64,000 nucleotides of DNA from Oscillospiraceae bacterium (GCA_017461445.1 JAFTXW010000007.1:1-64000); one strand, 5' to 3'; shown: positions 7,144-15,622, counted from the stretch's first letter. Made by a program: numbers and translations. Notes: generated by a model from the sequence alone, not told the origin.

Positions 7144-7195
7144 ATGAGTGTGGAGTTTGAAGGGTGGAGTTTGGTTATCTTCACTCTCCACTCTT
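7144..7195. repeat. heptamer-armed inverted repeat (GAGTTTG/GAGTGTG type)
   Basis: The left arm reads AGTGTGG-AGTTTGA-AGGGTGG-AGTTTGG, four units of 7 bp; the right arm (CTTCACT-CTCCACT-CTTTTTA) is a partial inverted copy. It lies between the folD stop and the ZTP riboswitch. Confidence 0.7.
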
Positions 7196-7196
7196 T

Positions 7197-8069
7197 TTAC
7201 ACCTTTTCAGCAGCCTCCACAACGTGCTTCATCAGCACAGAGGTGGTAACGGCACCGACACCGCCGGGAACGGGGGTGATGGCCTCAACGATGGGCTCGA
7301 CTTCGTCGAACACGCAGTCGCCGGACATGCCGCCCTTGCCCTTGGAGGTGATCTTCTCGGGATTCCAGTTCATGGAAACGTCGATGACGATCTGGCCGGG
7401 GCGGACGAAATCAGCGGTCAGGGAATTCAGAACACCGGCTGCGGTGACGATGATATCTGCGTTCTTGCAGATTTCAGCGGTGTTTACGGTACGGGTATGG
7501 CAGATGGTGACGGTGGCGTTCTTCGCCATCAGCATCATGGCTGCGGGCTTGCCGACCACCAGGGAGCGGCCGATGACAACGGCGTTCTTGCCCTTGCAGT
7601 CGATGCCGTAGTGATCCAGGATCTCCATGCAGGCGGCGGGGGTGCAGGGGGCGTAGCCCAGGTCCTGGCCCTCAAAGACACCGGCGTTGGACATGTGGGT
7701 CATGGAGTCCACATCCTTCTTGGGATCCAGACGGTTGCAGATCTCGTCCTGGTCAGCCTTCAGGTGCTTGGGCAGGGGACGGAACATCAGAACGCCGTGA
7801 ACGGATGCGTCGGCATTGACCTGATCGATCACAGCCAGAACATCTTCCTTGGTAGCGTTTTCGGGCAGGATGTAATTCTTGACGGCAACGCCCACTTCCT
7901 CAGCCCGCTTGGTAGCACCCTTCTCGTAGCTCAGGTCAGAGGGGTTCTCGCCCAGACGAATGATACCCAGGGTAGGAACAACACCCTTCTCCCGCAGCGC
8001 GGCAGTACGGCCCTGCAGAGAAGCAACCAGTGCCTCGTTGACTTCCTTACCCAGCAATCTCTTTGCCAT
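7197..8069 (-). CDS. folD: bifunctional methylene-THF dehydrogenase / methenyl-THF cyclohydrolase
   Basis: This 290-residue FolD interconverts 5,10-methylene-THF, 5,10-methenyl-THF and 10-formyl-THF in the cytoplasm. The N-terminal catalytic domain has 'SYEKGATKRAEEVGV' (the usual Y-x3-K pair) and 'GVLMFRPLPKHL'; the dinucleotide-binding domain has 'VVIGRSLVVGKPAAMMLM', and 'TPVPGGVGAVTTSVLM' is the C-terminal signature. The start at 8069 follows GGAGG by 9 bp. It follows fhs and fchA on the same strand with hairpin repeats between the genes; the three form a complete formate-to-methylene-THF set. Confidence 0.97.
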   Translation of the reverse strand: MAKRLLGKEVNEALVASLQGRTAALREKGVVPTLGIIRLGENPSDLSYEKGATKRAEEVGVAVKNYILPENATKEDVLAVIDQVNADASVHGVLMFRPLPKHLKADQDEICNRLDPKKDVDSMTHMSNAGVFEGQDLGYAPCTPAACMEILDHYGIDCKGKNAVVIGRSLVVGKPAAMMLMAKNATVTICHTRTVNTAEICKNADIIVTAAGVLNSLTADFVRPGQIVIDVSMNWNPEKITSKGKGGMSGDCVFDEVEPIVEAITPVPGGVGAVTTSVLMKHVVEAAEKV

Positions 8070-8102
8070 TGTTTTATTCCTCCAAAAGTTTATTAAGTCA
8101 TT

Positions 8103-8237
8103 GTAGGGGAGGGGCATGACCCTCCCGGGCATCCGAAGGATGCCATTGTCCGTCAGGACAAAAAACGATGAATATTAACGACCTTACGGTCGTTGCGATG
8201 CTTCGCATCGCCGGGAGGGTCATGACCCTCCCCTACA
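8103..8237. repeat. 135-bp modular hairpin element, type A ends
   Basis: Both ends are GTAGGGGAGGG(G/T)CATGACCC-type hairpins in inverted orientation. The interior holds four mini-hairpins in a row: GGCATCC-GAA-GGATGCC, TTGTCC-GTCA-GGACAA, AACGACC-TTAC-GGTCGTT and GCGATGC-TTC-GCATCGC. It lies between folD and fchA. Confidence 0.9.
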
Positions 8238-8251
8238 TTGTGTTTTATACG

Positions 8252-8872
8252 TTACTGACCGAAGCCAGCCTTGACGGTATTGAAGATCTCGTCGGCCATG
8301 GCGCAGTATTTGGTCAGCATACCATTGGCCTTGGCGTTCATCTCCTCGGCCACCTCGCGGTTCTTCAGGCTCTTGGTGTTGATAAACACATTCAGGGACG
8401 CGGCCTGCAGGGCGGCCTTGCAGCAGACGGCACCGCAGCCTGCGTCGGAAACAGCCAGACGGCTGCCCTTGGCGGCGAAAACAGCGATGTACTCAATGGC
8501 CTCGCAGCACAGCTCCATGATCTTCATGGGAGTGGAGCAGGCGATGATGGTGGCCTCCTCCATGACCTTGTCACGGTTGGGGTCGTCCTTGGGGATGCCG
8601 TAAGCCTTTGCCAGGGGCAGGAAGTTCACTTCGTCAGCCTCCACCTGGTTCAGCAGCTCGGTCTGCAGGGCATCGCACTTTGCCTTCAGGGCGATGATCT
8701 CGTCCTGCACATCGGCATACTTCTTCTTGCCCACGGTGAGGCTGCCAACCATGTTGCCCAGAGCGGTGCCAATGGCACCCACCAGAGCGGCAGCACCGCC
8801 GCCGCCAGGCGCGGGAGCGTCAGATGCCAGCACAGAAACAAACGTGCGGCAGGATTCCATAGTCATATCCAT
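8252..8872 (-). CDS. fchA: formimidoyl-THF cyclodeaminase / methenyl-THF cyclohydrolase family
   Basis: This is a 206-residue protein of the FTCD_C family, covering methenyl-THF cyclohydrolase FchA of acetogens and purine fermenters and formimino-THF cyclodeaminase. Visible features are the Gly-rich 'APAPGGGGAAALVGAIGTAL' near the N-terminus, 'SLTVGKKKYADV', and the helical core with 'ADEVNFLPLAKAYGIPKDD'. The family makes 5,10-methenyl-THF in the cytoplasm. Its place between fhs and folD fits a C1-folate interconversion role. AAGGAGT lies 11 bp before the ATG; an ATG two codons later is possible but farther from the site. Confidence 0.92.
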   Translation of the reverse strand: MDMTMESCRTFVSVLASDAPAPGGGGAAALVGAIGTALGNMVGSLTVGKKKYADVQDEIIALKAKCDALQTELLNQVEADEVNFLPLAKAYGIPKDDPNRDKVMEEATIIACSTPMKIMELCCEAIEYIAVFAAKGSRLAVSDAGCGAVCCKAALQAASLNVFINTKSLKNREVAEEMNAKANGMLTKYCAMADEIFNTVKAGFGQ

Positions 8873-8904
8873 AGTTAGGGTACTCCTTTTTTGTTATTTG
8901 GATG

Positions 8905-9013
8905 TCGAGTTGACAATTAGAAATTGAAAGTTATGGTATCCGCTTCGCGGATGATTTAATTTATGCCGAAGGCACACCTTAATTTTCCACTGTCAACTTT
9001 CCACTTTCAACTT
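8905..9013. repeat. heptamer-armed inverted repeat (TTTCAAC type)
   Basis: The right arm reads AATTTTCCACTGTCAACTTT then CCACTTTCAACTT, a 7-bp periodic sequence; the left arm (GAGTTGACAATTAGAAATTG) is its rough inverse. The core holds TATCCGCTTCGCGGAT and GCCGAAGGC hairpins. Related copies are at 52621, 50275 and 56295. Confidence 0.85.
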
Positions 9014-9046
9014 GAAAAGCACAGGCGGTTTCCCGCCTGTGCTTTC
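9014..9046 (-). terminator. terminator of fhs
   Basis: Stem AAAGCACAGGCGG / CCGCCTGTGCTTT with loop TTTC, 12 bp after the fhs stop on the minus strand; the T tract is short (GCTTTTC). Confidence 0.75.
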
Positions 9047-9057
9047 AGGGTCAGTAA

Positions 9058-10869
9058 TTAGAACAGGCCGGAAACCTTGCCGGTCTCGGTGTCAACGTCA
9101 ACACGGCGGTAAGCGGGGTCAGCAGCGGTGCCGGGCATCATGGAGATGGTACCAGCCATGGGGCACAGGAACTTTGCGCCGCCGTACTCCAGGATGTCGC
9201 GTACAGCCAGACGCCAGCCGGTGGGAACACCCTTCTTGGTGGGGTCGTCGGACAGGGACAGGTGGGTCTTGACCATCATGGTGCAGTAATCAGCGTACTT
9301 GGGATCGGACTCAAAACGCTTAGCCTTCTCCACAGCCAGAGGAGCCCAGTCGACGCCGTCAGCACCGTAGACTTCCTTGGCAATCAGCTCAACGCGCTGA
9401 CGCAGGGGCATCTCCAGATCGTACAGGAACTTGACTTCCACGGGATCCTCGCAGGCCTCAACAACAGCGTTAGCCAGCTCCACAGCACCCTCGCCGCCGT
9501 AACGCCAGTGGTTGGACTCAGCGCAGCGGACACCCTTCTCGGCGCACAGCTTCTTCAGCAGAGCGATCTCAGCGTCGGTGTCGGTGTAGAAGCGGTTGAT
9601 GCAGACCACGGGGTTGATGCCGGACTTCTTGATGGTGTTCACATGGTGGAACAGGTTGCAGGTACCCTTCTCCAGCAGTTCCAGGTTCTCCTCAGTGTAC
9701 TCCTTGGGCAGGGGTGCGCCGGGGGTGACCTTGGGGCCGCCGCCGTGCATCTTCAGAGCGCGGACGGTTGCGACCAGAACGGAAACGTTGGGGGTCAGGC
9801 CGGACAGACGGGTCTTGACGTTCCAGAACTTCTCGAAGCCGATATCGGCAGCGAAGCCGGACTCGGTGACATGGTAGTCAAACAGCTTCAGAGCCAGACG
9901 GTCAGCGATAACGGAAGACTGGCCGATGGCGATGTTGGCGAAGGGGCCGGCGTGGATCAGAACGGGCTGATGCTCCACGGAGTAGCACATGGTGGGGTTG
10001 ATGGTGTTACGCATCCAGGCGCACATTGCACCGGCAACATCCAGATCCTCACAGGTGACAGGCTCGCCGGACTTGGAGTAAGCCACAACGACCTTGCCGA
10101 TACGCTCGCGCAGATCCTTCAGGTCGCGGGCAACAGCCAGGATAGCCATCAGCTCGGAGCCGACAGCGATGCCGAACTTGGATTCCATCATGAAGCCGTC
10201 CAGACGGCCGCCGATGCCGATGATGATGTTACGCAGGGACTGTGCGCAGAAGTCGATGACCCAGCCCATTTCCACACGCTTGGGGTCGATGTCCAGACGG
10301 CGCAGGCCCTTCTTTGCCAGCCACTCGTCGCTGTTGTTGCGCTCGTGCTGCATACGGGCGGTCAGAGCGACCATAGCCAGGTTATGTGCATTGACAATAT
10401 CGTTGATATCGCCGGTCAGGCCCAGAGAGAACTCAGTCATGGGCATCAGCAGAGCGTTGCCGCCGCCTGCTGCGGTACCCTTAACGTTCATGGTGGGGCC
10501 GCCGGAGGGCTGACGCAGTGCGCCGCCGACGTTCTTGCCGATGTAGCCCAGGCCCTCGATCAGGCCCAGAGAGACGGTGGACTTGCCTTCGCCGAAGGGG
10601 GTGGGGGTGATTGCGGTGACCTCGATGAACTTGCCGTCGGGCTTGTCCTTCAGACGGTCCATGACCTTGATAAAGTCGATCTTGGGGGTCTTGCCGTAGG
10701 GGATGATCTCCTCGGGCAGCAGGCCCAGCTTCTCGCGGAAGTAATCCACAGAGGGCAGAGTCTTTTCTGCTTCCTCAGCGATCTGCCAGTCCTTGTAGAC
10801 GGTGGGATCCAGAGTCACGCGGCCGGTCTCAGGATTTACATACTTGCCATCAACGAAATTGATTGCCAT
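9058..10869 (-). CDS. fhs: formate--tetrahydrofolate ligase
   Basis: This 603-residue formyl-THF synthetase makes 10-formyl-THF from formate, ATP and THF. The N10-formyl-THF synthetase signatures are clear: the P-loop '[19 protein letters not shown]', '[20 protein letters not shown]', and the later '[12 protein letters not shown]'. It is somewhat longer than the usual ~556 residues, mostly in the N-terminal ~60 residues, which lie ahead of the core. The ATG follows TAAGGAGG by 7 bp. It is the first gene of the fhs-fchA-folD block and has a strong promoter and a structured ~125-nt leader. Confidence 0.98.
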   Translation of the reverse strand: MAINFVDGKYVNPETGRVTLDPTVYKDWQIAEEAEKTLPSVDYFREKLGLLPEEIIPYGKTPKIDFIKVMDRLKDKPDGKFIEVTAITPTPFGEGKSTVSLGLIEGLGYIGKNVGGALRQPSGGPTMNVKGTAAGGGNALLMPMTEFSLGLTGDINDIVNAHNLAMVALTARMQHERNNSDEWLAKKGLRRLDIDPKRVEMGWVIDFCAQSLRNIIIGIGGRLDGFMMESKFGIAVGSELMAILAVARDLKDLRERIGKVVVAYSKSGEPVTCEDLDVAGAMCAWMRNTINPTMCYSVEHQPVLIHAGPFANIAIGQSSVIADRLALKLFDYHVTESGFAADIGFEKFWNVKTRLSGLTPNVSVLVATVRALKMHGGGPKVTPGAPLPKEYTEENLELLEKGTCNLFHHVNTIKKSGINPVVCINRFYTDTDAEIALLKKLCAEKGVRCAESNHWRYGGEGAVELANAVVEACEDPVEVKFLYDLEMPLRQRVELIAKEVYGADGVDWAPLAVEKAKRFESDPKYADYCTMMVKTHLSLSDDPTKKGVPTGWRLAVRDILEYGGAKFLCPMAGTISMMPGTAADPAYRRVDVDTETGKVSGLF

Positions 10870-10994
10870 ATTGCTTCCTCCTTAAGGAATGCTCCCGGGG
10901 CTTTAACCTACCCCCGAGAGGTATTTGAATTTTGGTGCCGTACTTTATACCCAAGCAACACCCGGCACCCATATCGATAAATGTTTATCGGTAC
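10870..10994 (-). promoter_or_regulatory. structured leader of fhs, class unknown
   Basis: Between the promoter and fhs three hairpins can be drawn on the minus strand: ACCGATAAA-CATT-TATCGAT, GGTGCCG...CGGCACC (22-nt loop region), and CTCGGGG-GTAGGTTAAAG-CCCCGGGAG ending close to the ribosome-binding site. It does not match THF or ZTP riboswitch consensus. It may be a regulatory RNA or simply structured. Confidence 0.4.
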
Positions 10995-11000
10995 AAGTGC

Positions 11001-11029
11001 ATTGTAACACCGATTTTCTGATAAGTCAA
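11001..11029 (-). promoter_or_regulatory. fhs: promoter of fhs
   Basis: On the minus strand TTGACT - 17 bp - TACAAT, a near-consensus sigma-A promoter. Confidence 0.88.
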
Positions 11030-11079
11030 CAAAGAAAACCAGAATTTTTCTTTTTTGTGAAATACTCATAAAACAGATA

Positions 11080-11116
11080 TGCCGCAACGCATTCTCATGC
11101 GTCGCGGCACAACATT
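11080..11116. terminator. terminator downstream of the trigger-factor-like gene
   Basis: Hairpin TGCCGCAACGCAT-TCTC-ATGCGTCGCGGCA with one mismatch. On the minus strand it follows the PPIase gene; the better T run (TTTTTT, 11115-11120) is on the plus strand. Confidence 0.65.
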
Positions 11117-11133
11117 TTTTCTGATTTTACCAT

Positions 11134-11161
11134 GTAGGGCGGACATTTTTCCGTCCTCCGG
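11134..11161. repeat. degenerate solo GTAGGG hairpin
   Basis: GTAGGGCGGACATTTTTCCG followed by TCCTCCGG is a short inverted repeat resembling an isolated end of the GTAGGGG element family. Confidence 0.4.
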
Positions 11162-11185
11162 GGATAAATGTCAAAAACAGTCTTT

Positions 11186-12136
11186 TCAGCCGCCGATGAC
11201 GGTGACCTCGGCGTTTTCCCGGATCAGGGCCATGACCTTGGTGGTCAGAACGCTGCGAACCACGGCTGCCTCGAATTCCGCGTCGTAGTAGGGCTTCAGC
11301 TGCTCCAGGGTCATGTTGTTCTGGCGGCAGATGACGGCCACAGCCTGGCCGATCTCCTCCTTGGTGGCTTCCAGGCTCTCCAGGGACACGATCTGCTCGA
11401 TGGCCGCCTGGATGCGGACATTCTGCCGGGCGGTGGGGACGGCGTCCTCCCGCAGCTTTTCCTCGGTGGTGTTCATAAACTGGCAGTACATTTCCAGGCT
11501 CAGGCCCTGCTGGCTCAGCTGGGCCCGGAGGTTCTGCATCTGCTCCTCCACAGCTTCAGCCACCTGCTTGTCGGAAACCTGGAAGGAAAGGGTCTCGGCA
11601 GCCTGGCGCAGCAGCCGGTCCTGCAGATCCATCTCGCCCCGCTCGTCGGTATAGGCCTGGAGGCTCTCGCCCAGCTTTTTGTGCATTTCGGCAATGGTTT
11701 CGCAGCCGCCTACCTCTTTGGCAAAGGTGTCGTCCAGCTCATAGGCGGACTTGATGCGGATCTGGTGGAGCTTGCAGCGGAATTCCGCCTTCTTGCCTGC
11801 CAGCTCGGGGGCGTGATAGGCCTCAGGGAAGGTAACGTGAACGGTCACTTCCTCACCGGGCACCTTGTCCACCAGCTGCTCCTCGAAGCCGGGGATGAAC
11901 GCGCCGCTGCCCAGCACCAGGGTCTGCTTCTCGGCGGTGCCGCCGGGGAACTGGACGCCATCGCAGTAGCCCGCGTAGTCCAGCACCACCTCGTCACCCA
12001 GCTGGGTGGGGCGATCCTCCACCAGGGCGATCCGGGGCGTCTGCTGCTGCAGCCGCTGCATCTGGCGGTCGATCTCTTCGTTGGTAACGGTGTGCTTTTC
12101 CAATGTGGCCTTCAGGCCACGGTAAACAAAACTCAT
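11186..12136 (-). CDS. trigger-factor-like PPIase lacking the ribosome-binding domain
   Basis: This 316-residue protein matches the FKBP-type and C-terminal chaperone regions of trigger factor. The PPIase core contains 'LGDEVVLDYAGYCDGVQFPG', 'LVLGSGAFIPGFEEQLV' and 'VTVHVTFPEAYHAPELAGK'. The helical arms follow to residue ~310. The usual ~110-residue N-terminal domain with the ribosome-docking loop (GFRxGKxP) is absent, and the chain starts at the linker ('RGLKATLEKHTVTNEEIDRQ'). The ATG follows AAGGAG by 9 bp and a promoter lies just upstream, so the short form is a real start. It is probably a paralogue that folds clients away from the ribosome; a full tig would be elsewhere. Confidence 0.85.
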   Translation of the reverse strand: MSFVYRGLKATLEKHTVTNEEIDRQMQRLQQQTPRIALVEDRPTQLGDEVVLDYAGYCDGVQFPGGTAEKQTLVLGSGAFIPGFEEQLVDKVPGEEVTVHVTFPEAYHAPELAGKKAEFRCKLHQIRIKSAYELDDTFAKEVGGCETIAEMHKKLGESLQAYTDERGEMDLQDRLLRQAAETLSFQVSDKQVAEAVEEQMQNLRAQLSQQGLSLEMYCQFMNTTEEKLREDAVPTARQNVRIQAAIEQIVSLESLEATKEEIGQAVAVICRQNNMTLEQLKPYYDAEFEAAVVRSVLTTKVMALIRENAEVTVIGG

Positions 12137-12168
12137 CTATGGGTCTCCTTTTTTGTGTTATAGGAAAA

Positions 12169-12197
12169 ATCATAGCACTTTCCGGCAGAATTGTCAA
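12169..12197 (-). promoter_or_regulatory. promoter of the trigger-factor-like gene
   Basis: On the minus strand TTGACA - 17 bp - TATGAT. Confidence 0.88.
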
Positions 12198-12214
12198 CTC
12201 GACGAAAGTATACA

Positions 12215-12358
12215 GTAGGGGAGGGTCTTGACCCTCCCGGTGATTTTGCAAGAAGGGCAAAATCACATCGCCGCAGGCGATCAATATATTTTATTTCCCT
12301 TCGGGAAATCCCAAAATCCTTACGGATTTTGGGCGGGAGGGTCAAGACCCTCCCCTAC
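12215..12358. repeat. 144-bp modular hairpin element, type A ends
   Basis: The ends are GTAGGGGAGGGTCTTGACCC-type hairpins, perfectly inverted. The interior has GATTTTGC...GCAAAATC, ATCGCC-GCA-GGCGAT, ATTTCCC-TTC-GGGAAAT and CAAAATCC-TTAC-GGATTTTG. It is nearly identical to the element at 45212, 33 kb away. Confidence 0.93.
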
Positions 12359-12365
12359 AATGGTG

Positions 12366-14702
12366 TCAGCAGACTGTAAAAATAACTGTCATCGGCTCCG
12401 TCTGTGCGGTGGTGATGGTGAGCTTCACCTCGCCGGGGGCACCAACAGTCTTGACATAGGTACCGGTCATACCGCCTTCGGCGGTGACTACCTCGGGGCC
12501 CACAAGCTCTGCGGGGCCTTCCAGGCTGAACTGCACCGGCAGCTGGGCATAGGGGGCCAGGTTGCCGTATTCGTCCAGAATACGGATACGCACCGCCGCC
12601 ATATCATAGGTATCCCCCTCCCGCAGTTCGGTATGGCTGGGGGTCACCTCCAGGTGCAGCTTCGTGCCGGGGCAGCAGGTGACGGAAGCCACCACTTCTC
12701 CATTCTTTTCTGCATCCAGCCGCCACTGGGTGGCCTCGCCGCCCCAGTTGCCGATGTACTTGCCGTAGAGGGCGTAGGCATCCTCGTATTTCAGACCGTA
12801 TTTCACCATGGCGTAGCCCATTTTTGCCATATCCGCCGGAGTCATTCCCCCAAGGCCCTTCTTCTGAATGGTCAGCAGGCAGTCCCGGATCAGATCCGCC
12901 TTCTTCTGGTCGAAGCCCTCCTGGGTCTCCAGCAGGCAGCCCACGGTGTCATCCAGCACCATGGGGCCGTGGGGCAGACCCTTCCAGTCACCATCCCGGA
13001 GGGTGGTGACAAAATGGCCGTTTTTATACAGGGAGACCACATCTGCATTGGTGAATACATGGATATCTCCGATCTGCCCGCCGGGGTAGTCGCCGATGTC
13101 CATGGAGGAACCAACGGCAAGCACGGTTCTTTCCTCCCCCTGGCTGGCATAGGCGTAAGCTGCCAGCTTGGGATTGCGGAAGGCATCCATAACGCCGTGG
13201 TAGCAGACCCGGTCGCCGGAGCCGAAATCCTTGTGGGTGGGATAGTCGAACATGCACCAGCCGAAGCAGCCCGCGTGGCCGCCGTCAGCCATGGCATCGT
13301 TTAAGACCCGGGCATGGCGCAGGGCATGCTCCTGCCGCTTCTGCCAGGGATCACAGGCCTTGGTGGGGAACATGTGGCCGTTGTGCTCGGAGATCAGCAG
13401 GGCCTTCTTCTCGTCAGGCGTGACGCTCCGCTTGGGCTTGCAGCCGGGGTTATTCCCGGTGTGGGAGAAGTCGTTGTAGGCGTAGACATCCTCCAAAAGG
13501 CTGCTCTTTTCCAGATAGCGCACACCGGAGGTGGGGCGGCTGGGGTCCAGCTCATGGGCCAGGGCGTTGGTTCGCTTATACAGCTCGTCGTCATCCTGGC
13601 TCTCGTTGACGCGGACGCCCCACAGGACGATGCTGGGATGGTTGCGGTACTGCATGACCATTTCCCGGACATTTTCCACCGCCTGCTCCTTCCACTGGTC
13701 GCCGCCCAGGTGCTGCCAGCCAGGGATCTCGGTGAACACCAGCAGGCCCAGACGGTCGCATTCGTCAATAAAATGCTGGCTCTGGGGATAGTGGGAGGTG
13801 CGGACAGCGTTGCAGCAAAGCTCCTCCTTCAGGATCCGGGCATCCTCCCGCTGTAACCGTTCGGGCACAGCGTAGCCCGCGTAGGGATAGCACTGGTGCC
13901 GGTTCAGGCCCCGGAGGAAGGTTTTCTCGCCGTTTAAGTAGAAGCCGTCAGCCTTGAACTGTGCGGTGCGGAAGCCCACCTTGTGTTCCTGCACATCCAG
14001 CACCTTGCCGATTTTCAGCAGGGACACCCGGCAGGTATAGAGAACGGGATGCTCCGGGCTCCAGGGCTTCACATCGGGGCAGTCGATGAGGATCACGCCC
14101 CCGGCGGTGAAGGCCTTGCGGATCAGGCGGTGCTCCCCTTTGAACAGCTCCACCATGACGATGCCGCCCTCTGCCCGCTCCAGGGTGGGTTTGATCCTGA
14201 GGGTATGCAGGTCGGGGGTGGTGATGTACAGGTCTTTGATATAGCTCTTTTCCCGCACGTCCAGCCAGACCTCCCGGTACAGGCCGCCGTAGGTCAGATA
14301 GTCGATCACGAAGCCGAAGGGCGGCACCTGGGGGTTTTCCGTGGTGTCCAGCTTCACCGCCAGCAGATTTTCTCCCTGGAAGGTCACCGCGTCGGTGATG
14401 TCCACCCGGAAGGCGGTGTAGCCCGTCCGGTGCTGGGCAATGGCCCTGCCATTCAAGTAGACGGTGGCGATGTGGGCCGCGCCGTCAAACTGCAAAAACA
14501 GCCGCTTTCCGGCATATTCCTCTCCGATGTCCAGCCTCCGCCGGTAGCCGCAGACCATCTGATAGGCGGTATGGTCGGCGTAGTGCTGGGGCAGCTCCTT
14601 CACCGTATGGGGCAGACGGACAATCTCGCCGCTTCCTTCCCCAGACGCAAATCCGTCGGTCCAAACCTCCGTAAATTCCCAATTATTGCAAAGACTCAGC
14701 AT
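12366..14702 (-). CDS. GH2 family glycoside hydrolase (beta-galactosidase-like)
   Basis: This 778-residue glycosidase of family GH2 is probably a beta-galactosidase or beta-glucuronidase. The order is the sugar-binding jelly roll (residues ~1-170, 'LFLQFDGAAHIATVYLNGR'), an immunoglobulin-like domain, and the TIM barrel from ~270 ('LNGEKTFLRGLNRHQ', 'NAVRTSHYPQS'). The acid/base Glu is in 'RVNES' of 'IVLWGVRVNESQ' and the likely nucleophile Glu in 'LLISEHNGH'. A C-terminal Ig-like domain closes it. There is no signal peptide, so it acts in the cytoplasm on imported glycans. Promoter 14732-14760 and AAGGAGG precede the ATG. The specific sugar cannot be assigned from sequence. Confidence 0.9.
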   Translation of the reverse strand: MLSLCNNWEFTEVWTDGFASGEGSGEIVRLPHTVKELPQHYADHTAYQMVCGYRRRLDIGEEYAGKRLFLQFDGAAHIATVYLNGRAIAQHRTGYTAFRVDITDAVTFQGENLLAVKLDTTENPQVPPFGFVIDYLTYGGLYREVWLDVREKSYIKDLYITTPDLHTLRIKPTLERAEGGIVMVELFKGEHRLIRKAFTAGGVILIDCPDVKPWSPEHPVLYTCRVSLLKIGKVLDVQEHKVGFRTAQFKADGFYLNGEKTFLRGLNRHQCYPYAGYAVPERLQREDARILKEELCCNAVRTSHYPQSQHFIDECDRLGLLVFTEIPGWQHLGGDQWKEQAVENVREMVMQYRNHPSIVLWGVRVNESQDDDELYKRTNALAHELDPSRPTSGVRYLEKSSLLEDVYAYNDFSHTGNNPGCKPKRSVTPDEKKALLISEHNGHMFPTKACDPWQKRQEHALRHARVLNDAMADGGHAGCFGWCMFDYPTHKDFGSGDRVCYHGVMDAFRNPKLAAYAYASQGEERTVLAVGSSMDIGDYPGGQIGDIHVFTNADVVSLYKNGHFVTTLRDGDWKGLPHGPMVLDDTVGCLLETQEGFDQKKADLIRDCLLTIQKKGLGGMTPADMAKMGYAMVKYGLKYEDAYALYGKYIGNWGGEATQWRLDAEKNGEVVASVTCCPGTKLHLEVTPSHTELREGDTYDMAAVRIRILDEYGNLAPYAQLPVQFSLEGPAELVGPEVVTAEGGMTGTYVKTVGAPGEVKLTITTAQTEPMTVIFTVC

Positions 14703-14731
14703 AATATGCCCTCCTTTGTCGGTTTTTCCCT

Positions 14732-14760
14732 ATTATAACGCATCTACTCCACCCAGGCAA
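14732..14760 (-). promoter_or_regulatory. promoter of the GH2 gene
   Basis: On the minus strand TTGCCT - 17 bp - TATAAT. Confidence 0.8.
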
Positions 14761-14811
14761 GGGGCTGCGGGATTTCTTAAGAAAAATTGCGGAAAAGGCA
14801 CGCATCATACG

Positions 14812-14842
14812 ACAAAAACCACCCCTGAAAATGGGGTGGTTT
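14812..14842 (-). terminator. terminator of the LRR / sortase operon
   Basis: Stem AAACCACCCC / GGGGTGGTTT with loop about ATTTTC, then TTTGTCG on the minus strand, a few bases after the sortase stop codon. Confidence 0.85.
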
Positions 14843-14845
14843 GGG

Positions 14846-15622
14846 TCAGTTTGTACGCACCGCAGCAACCACAAGGCGGCCGTTATCCTGGGAATACTCG
14901 CAGGTTGACAGGCAAATGAGCTTGTCGCCGTACTTTGGAGTGATATCCGTTTCGTAAAAGGCCAGTTCCTTGCATTTGGCCACAAATTCGTTAAATTCGG
15001 TTTCTGTTTGTGCGTTTTCCAACTGGTGGTAGGAAAAACCCTCTCCATAGGTAGCCGTGGTCTTGAAGACGGCGAAGATTTTGTACTCGTGATATTCGTA
15101 CAGGGTATCGAACTGGATGGTATCATGGTTTTTCCAGAAGGCGGAGTCCAGATAGTTATGCAGTGCCGCGAACATGGTGCCGTCGGCCATGGTGTGGCCG
15201 TAGATGGTCACATTGTCGCTGGGGGCGAACACATCGCACTCCTCCCGGACGTAGATGCAGCCCCGGGCACTGGCATCCTTGGCAAAATTCCGTTTCAGAT
15301 AATAATCCTGGGCATAGGGGGTCTGCATAACGGGGTAGTCGATCCTGGTGCCCTCGATCCTGATCCAGCCTACGGTGTCCGGGTTCTGGGCATAAAGCTC
15401 CGCGTAGCCCGGTAGCATTTCCGGCTGGGTGGTCTCGGCGGGCACGGTCTCCCCAGCGGGCTTCGTTTCCCGGGGGCGGGTGCTTTCCGCAGCCGCCTGG
15501 GCCTGCTGCACCAGCTGGGACAGCTCGTCAAATTGCTGCTCCTGCTGCCGTCCCTCCCAGAAATAGGAGCCCACATAGAAGCCGCTGCCGAAGAACACGC
15601 ACAGCAGCAGGGCCAGCGTCAC
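14846..15622 (-). CDS. class B sortase
   Basis: This is a sortase B-family cysteine transpeptidase that attaches proteins to the cell surface. It has an N-terminal membrane segment ('TLALLLCVFFGSGFYVGSYF'), a Pro/Thr/Glu-rich stalk and the sortase barrel. Catalytic residues are visible: His in 'NVTIYGHTM', Cys in 'LICLSTCEYS', Arg in 'DNGRLVVAAV'. The start is odd. The frame is continuous with the LRR gene, separated only by its TGA. The only canonical start is GTG 15622, poorly placed, whereas the GGAGGG site points to an ACG codon at 15643 that would give a normal N-terminus ('TKKVTYYV'). No LPxTG- or NPxTN-like substrate is obvious in the window. Confidence 0.9.
   Translation of the reverse strand: MTLALLLCVFFGSGFYVGSYFWEGRQQEQQFDELSQLVQQAQAAAESTRPRETKPAGETVPAETTQPEMLPGYAELYAQNPDTVGWIRIEGTRIDYPVMQTPYAQDYYLKRNFAKDASARGCIYVREECDVFAPSDNVTIYGHTMADGTMFAALHNYLDSAFWKNHDTIQFDTLYEYHEYKIFAVFKTTATYGEGFSYHQLENAQTETEFNEFVAKCKELAFYETDITPKYGDKLICLSTCEYSQDNGRLVVAAVRTN

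Noticed and set aside
9262..10980. Long plus-strand open frame opposite fhs
   Set aside because: It is the antisense shadow of fhs; it has no ribosome-binding site and no family pattern, and fhs is unmistakable. The same applies to long frames opposite the purL, aspS, murA and surface genes.
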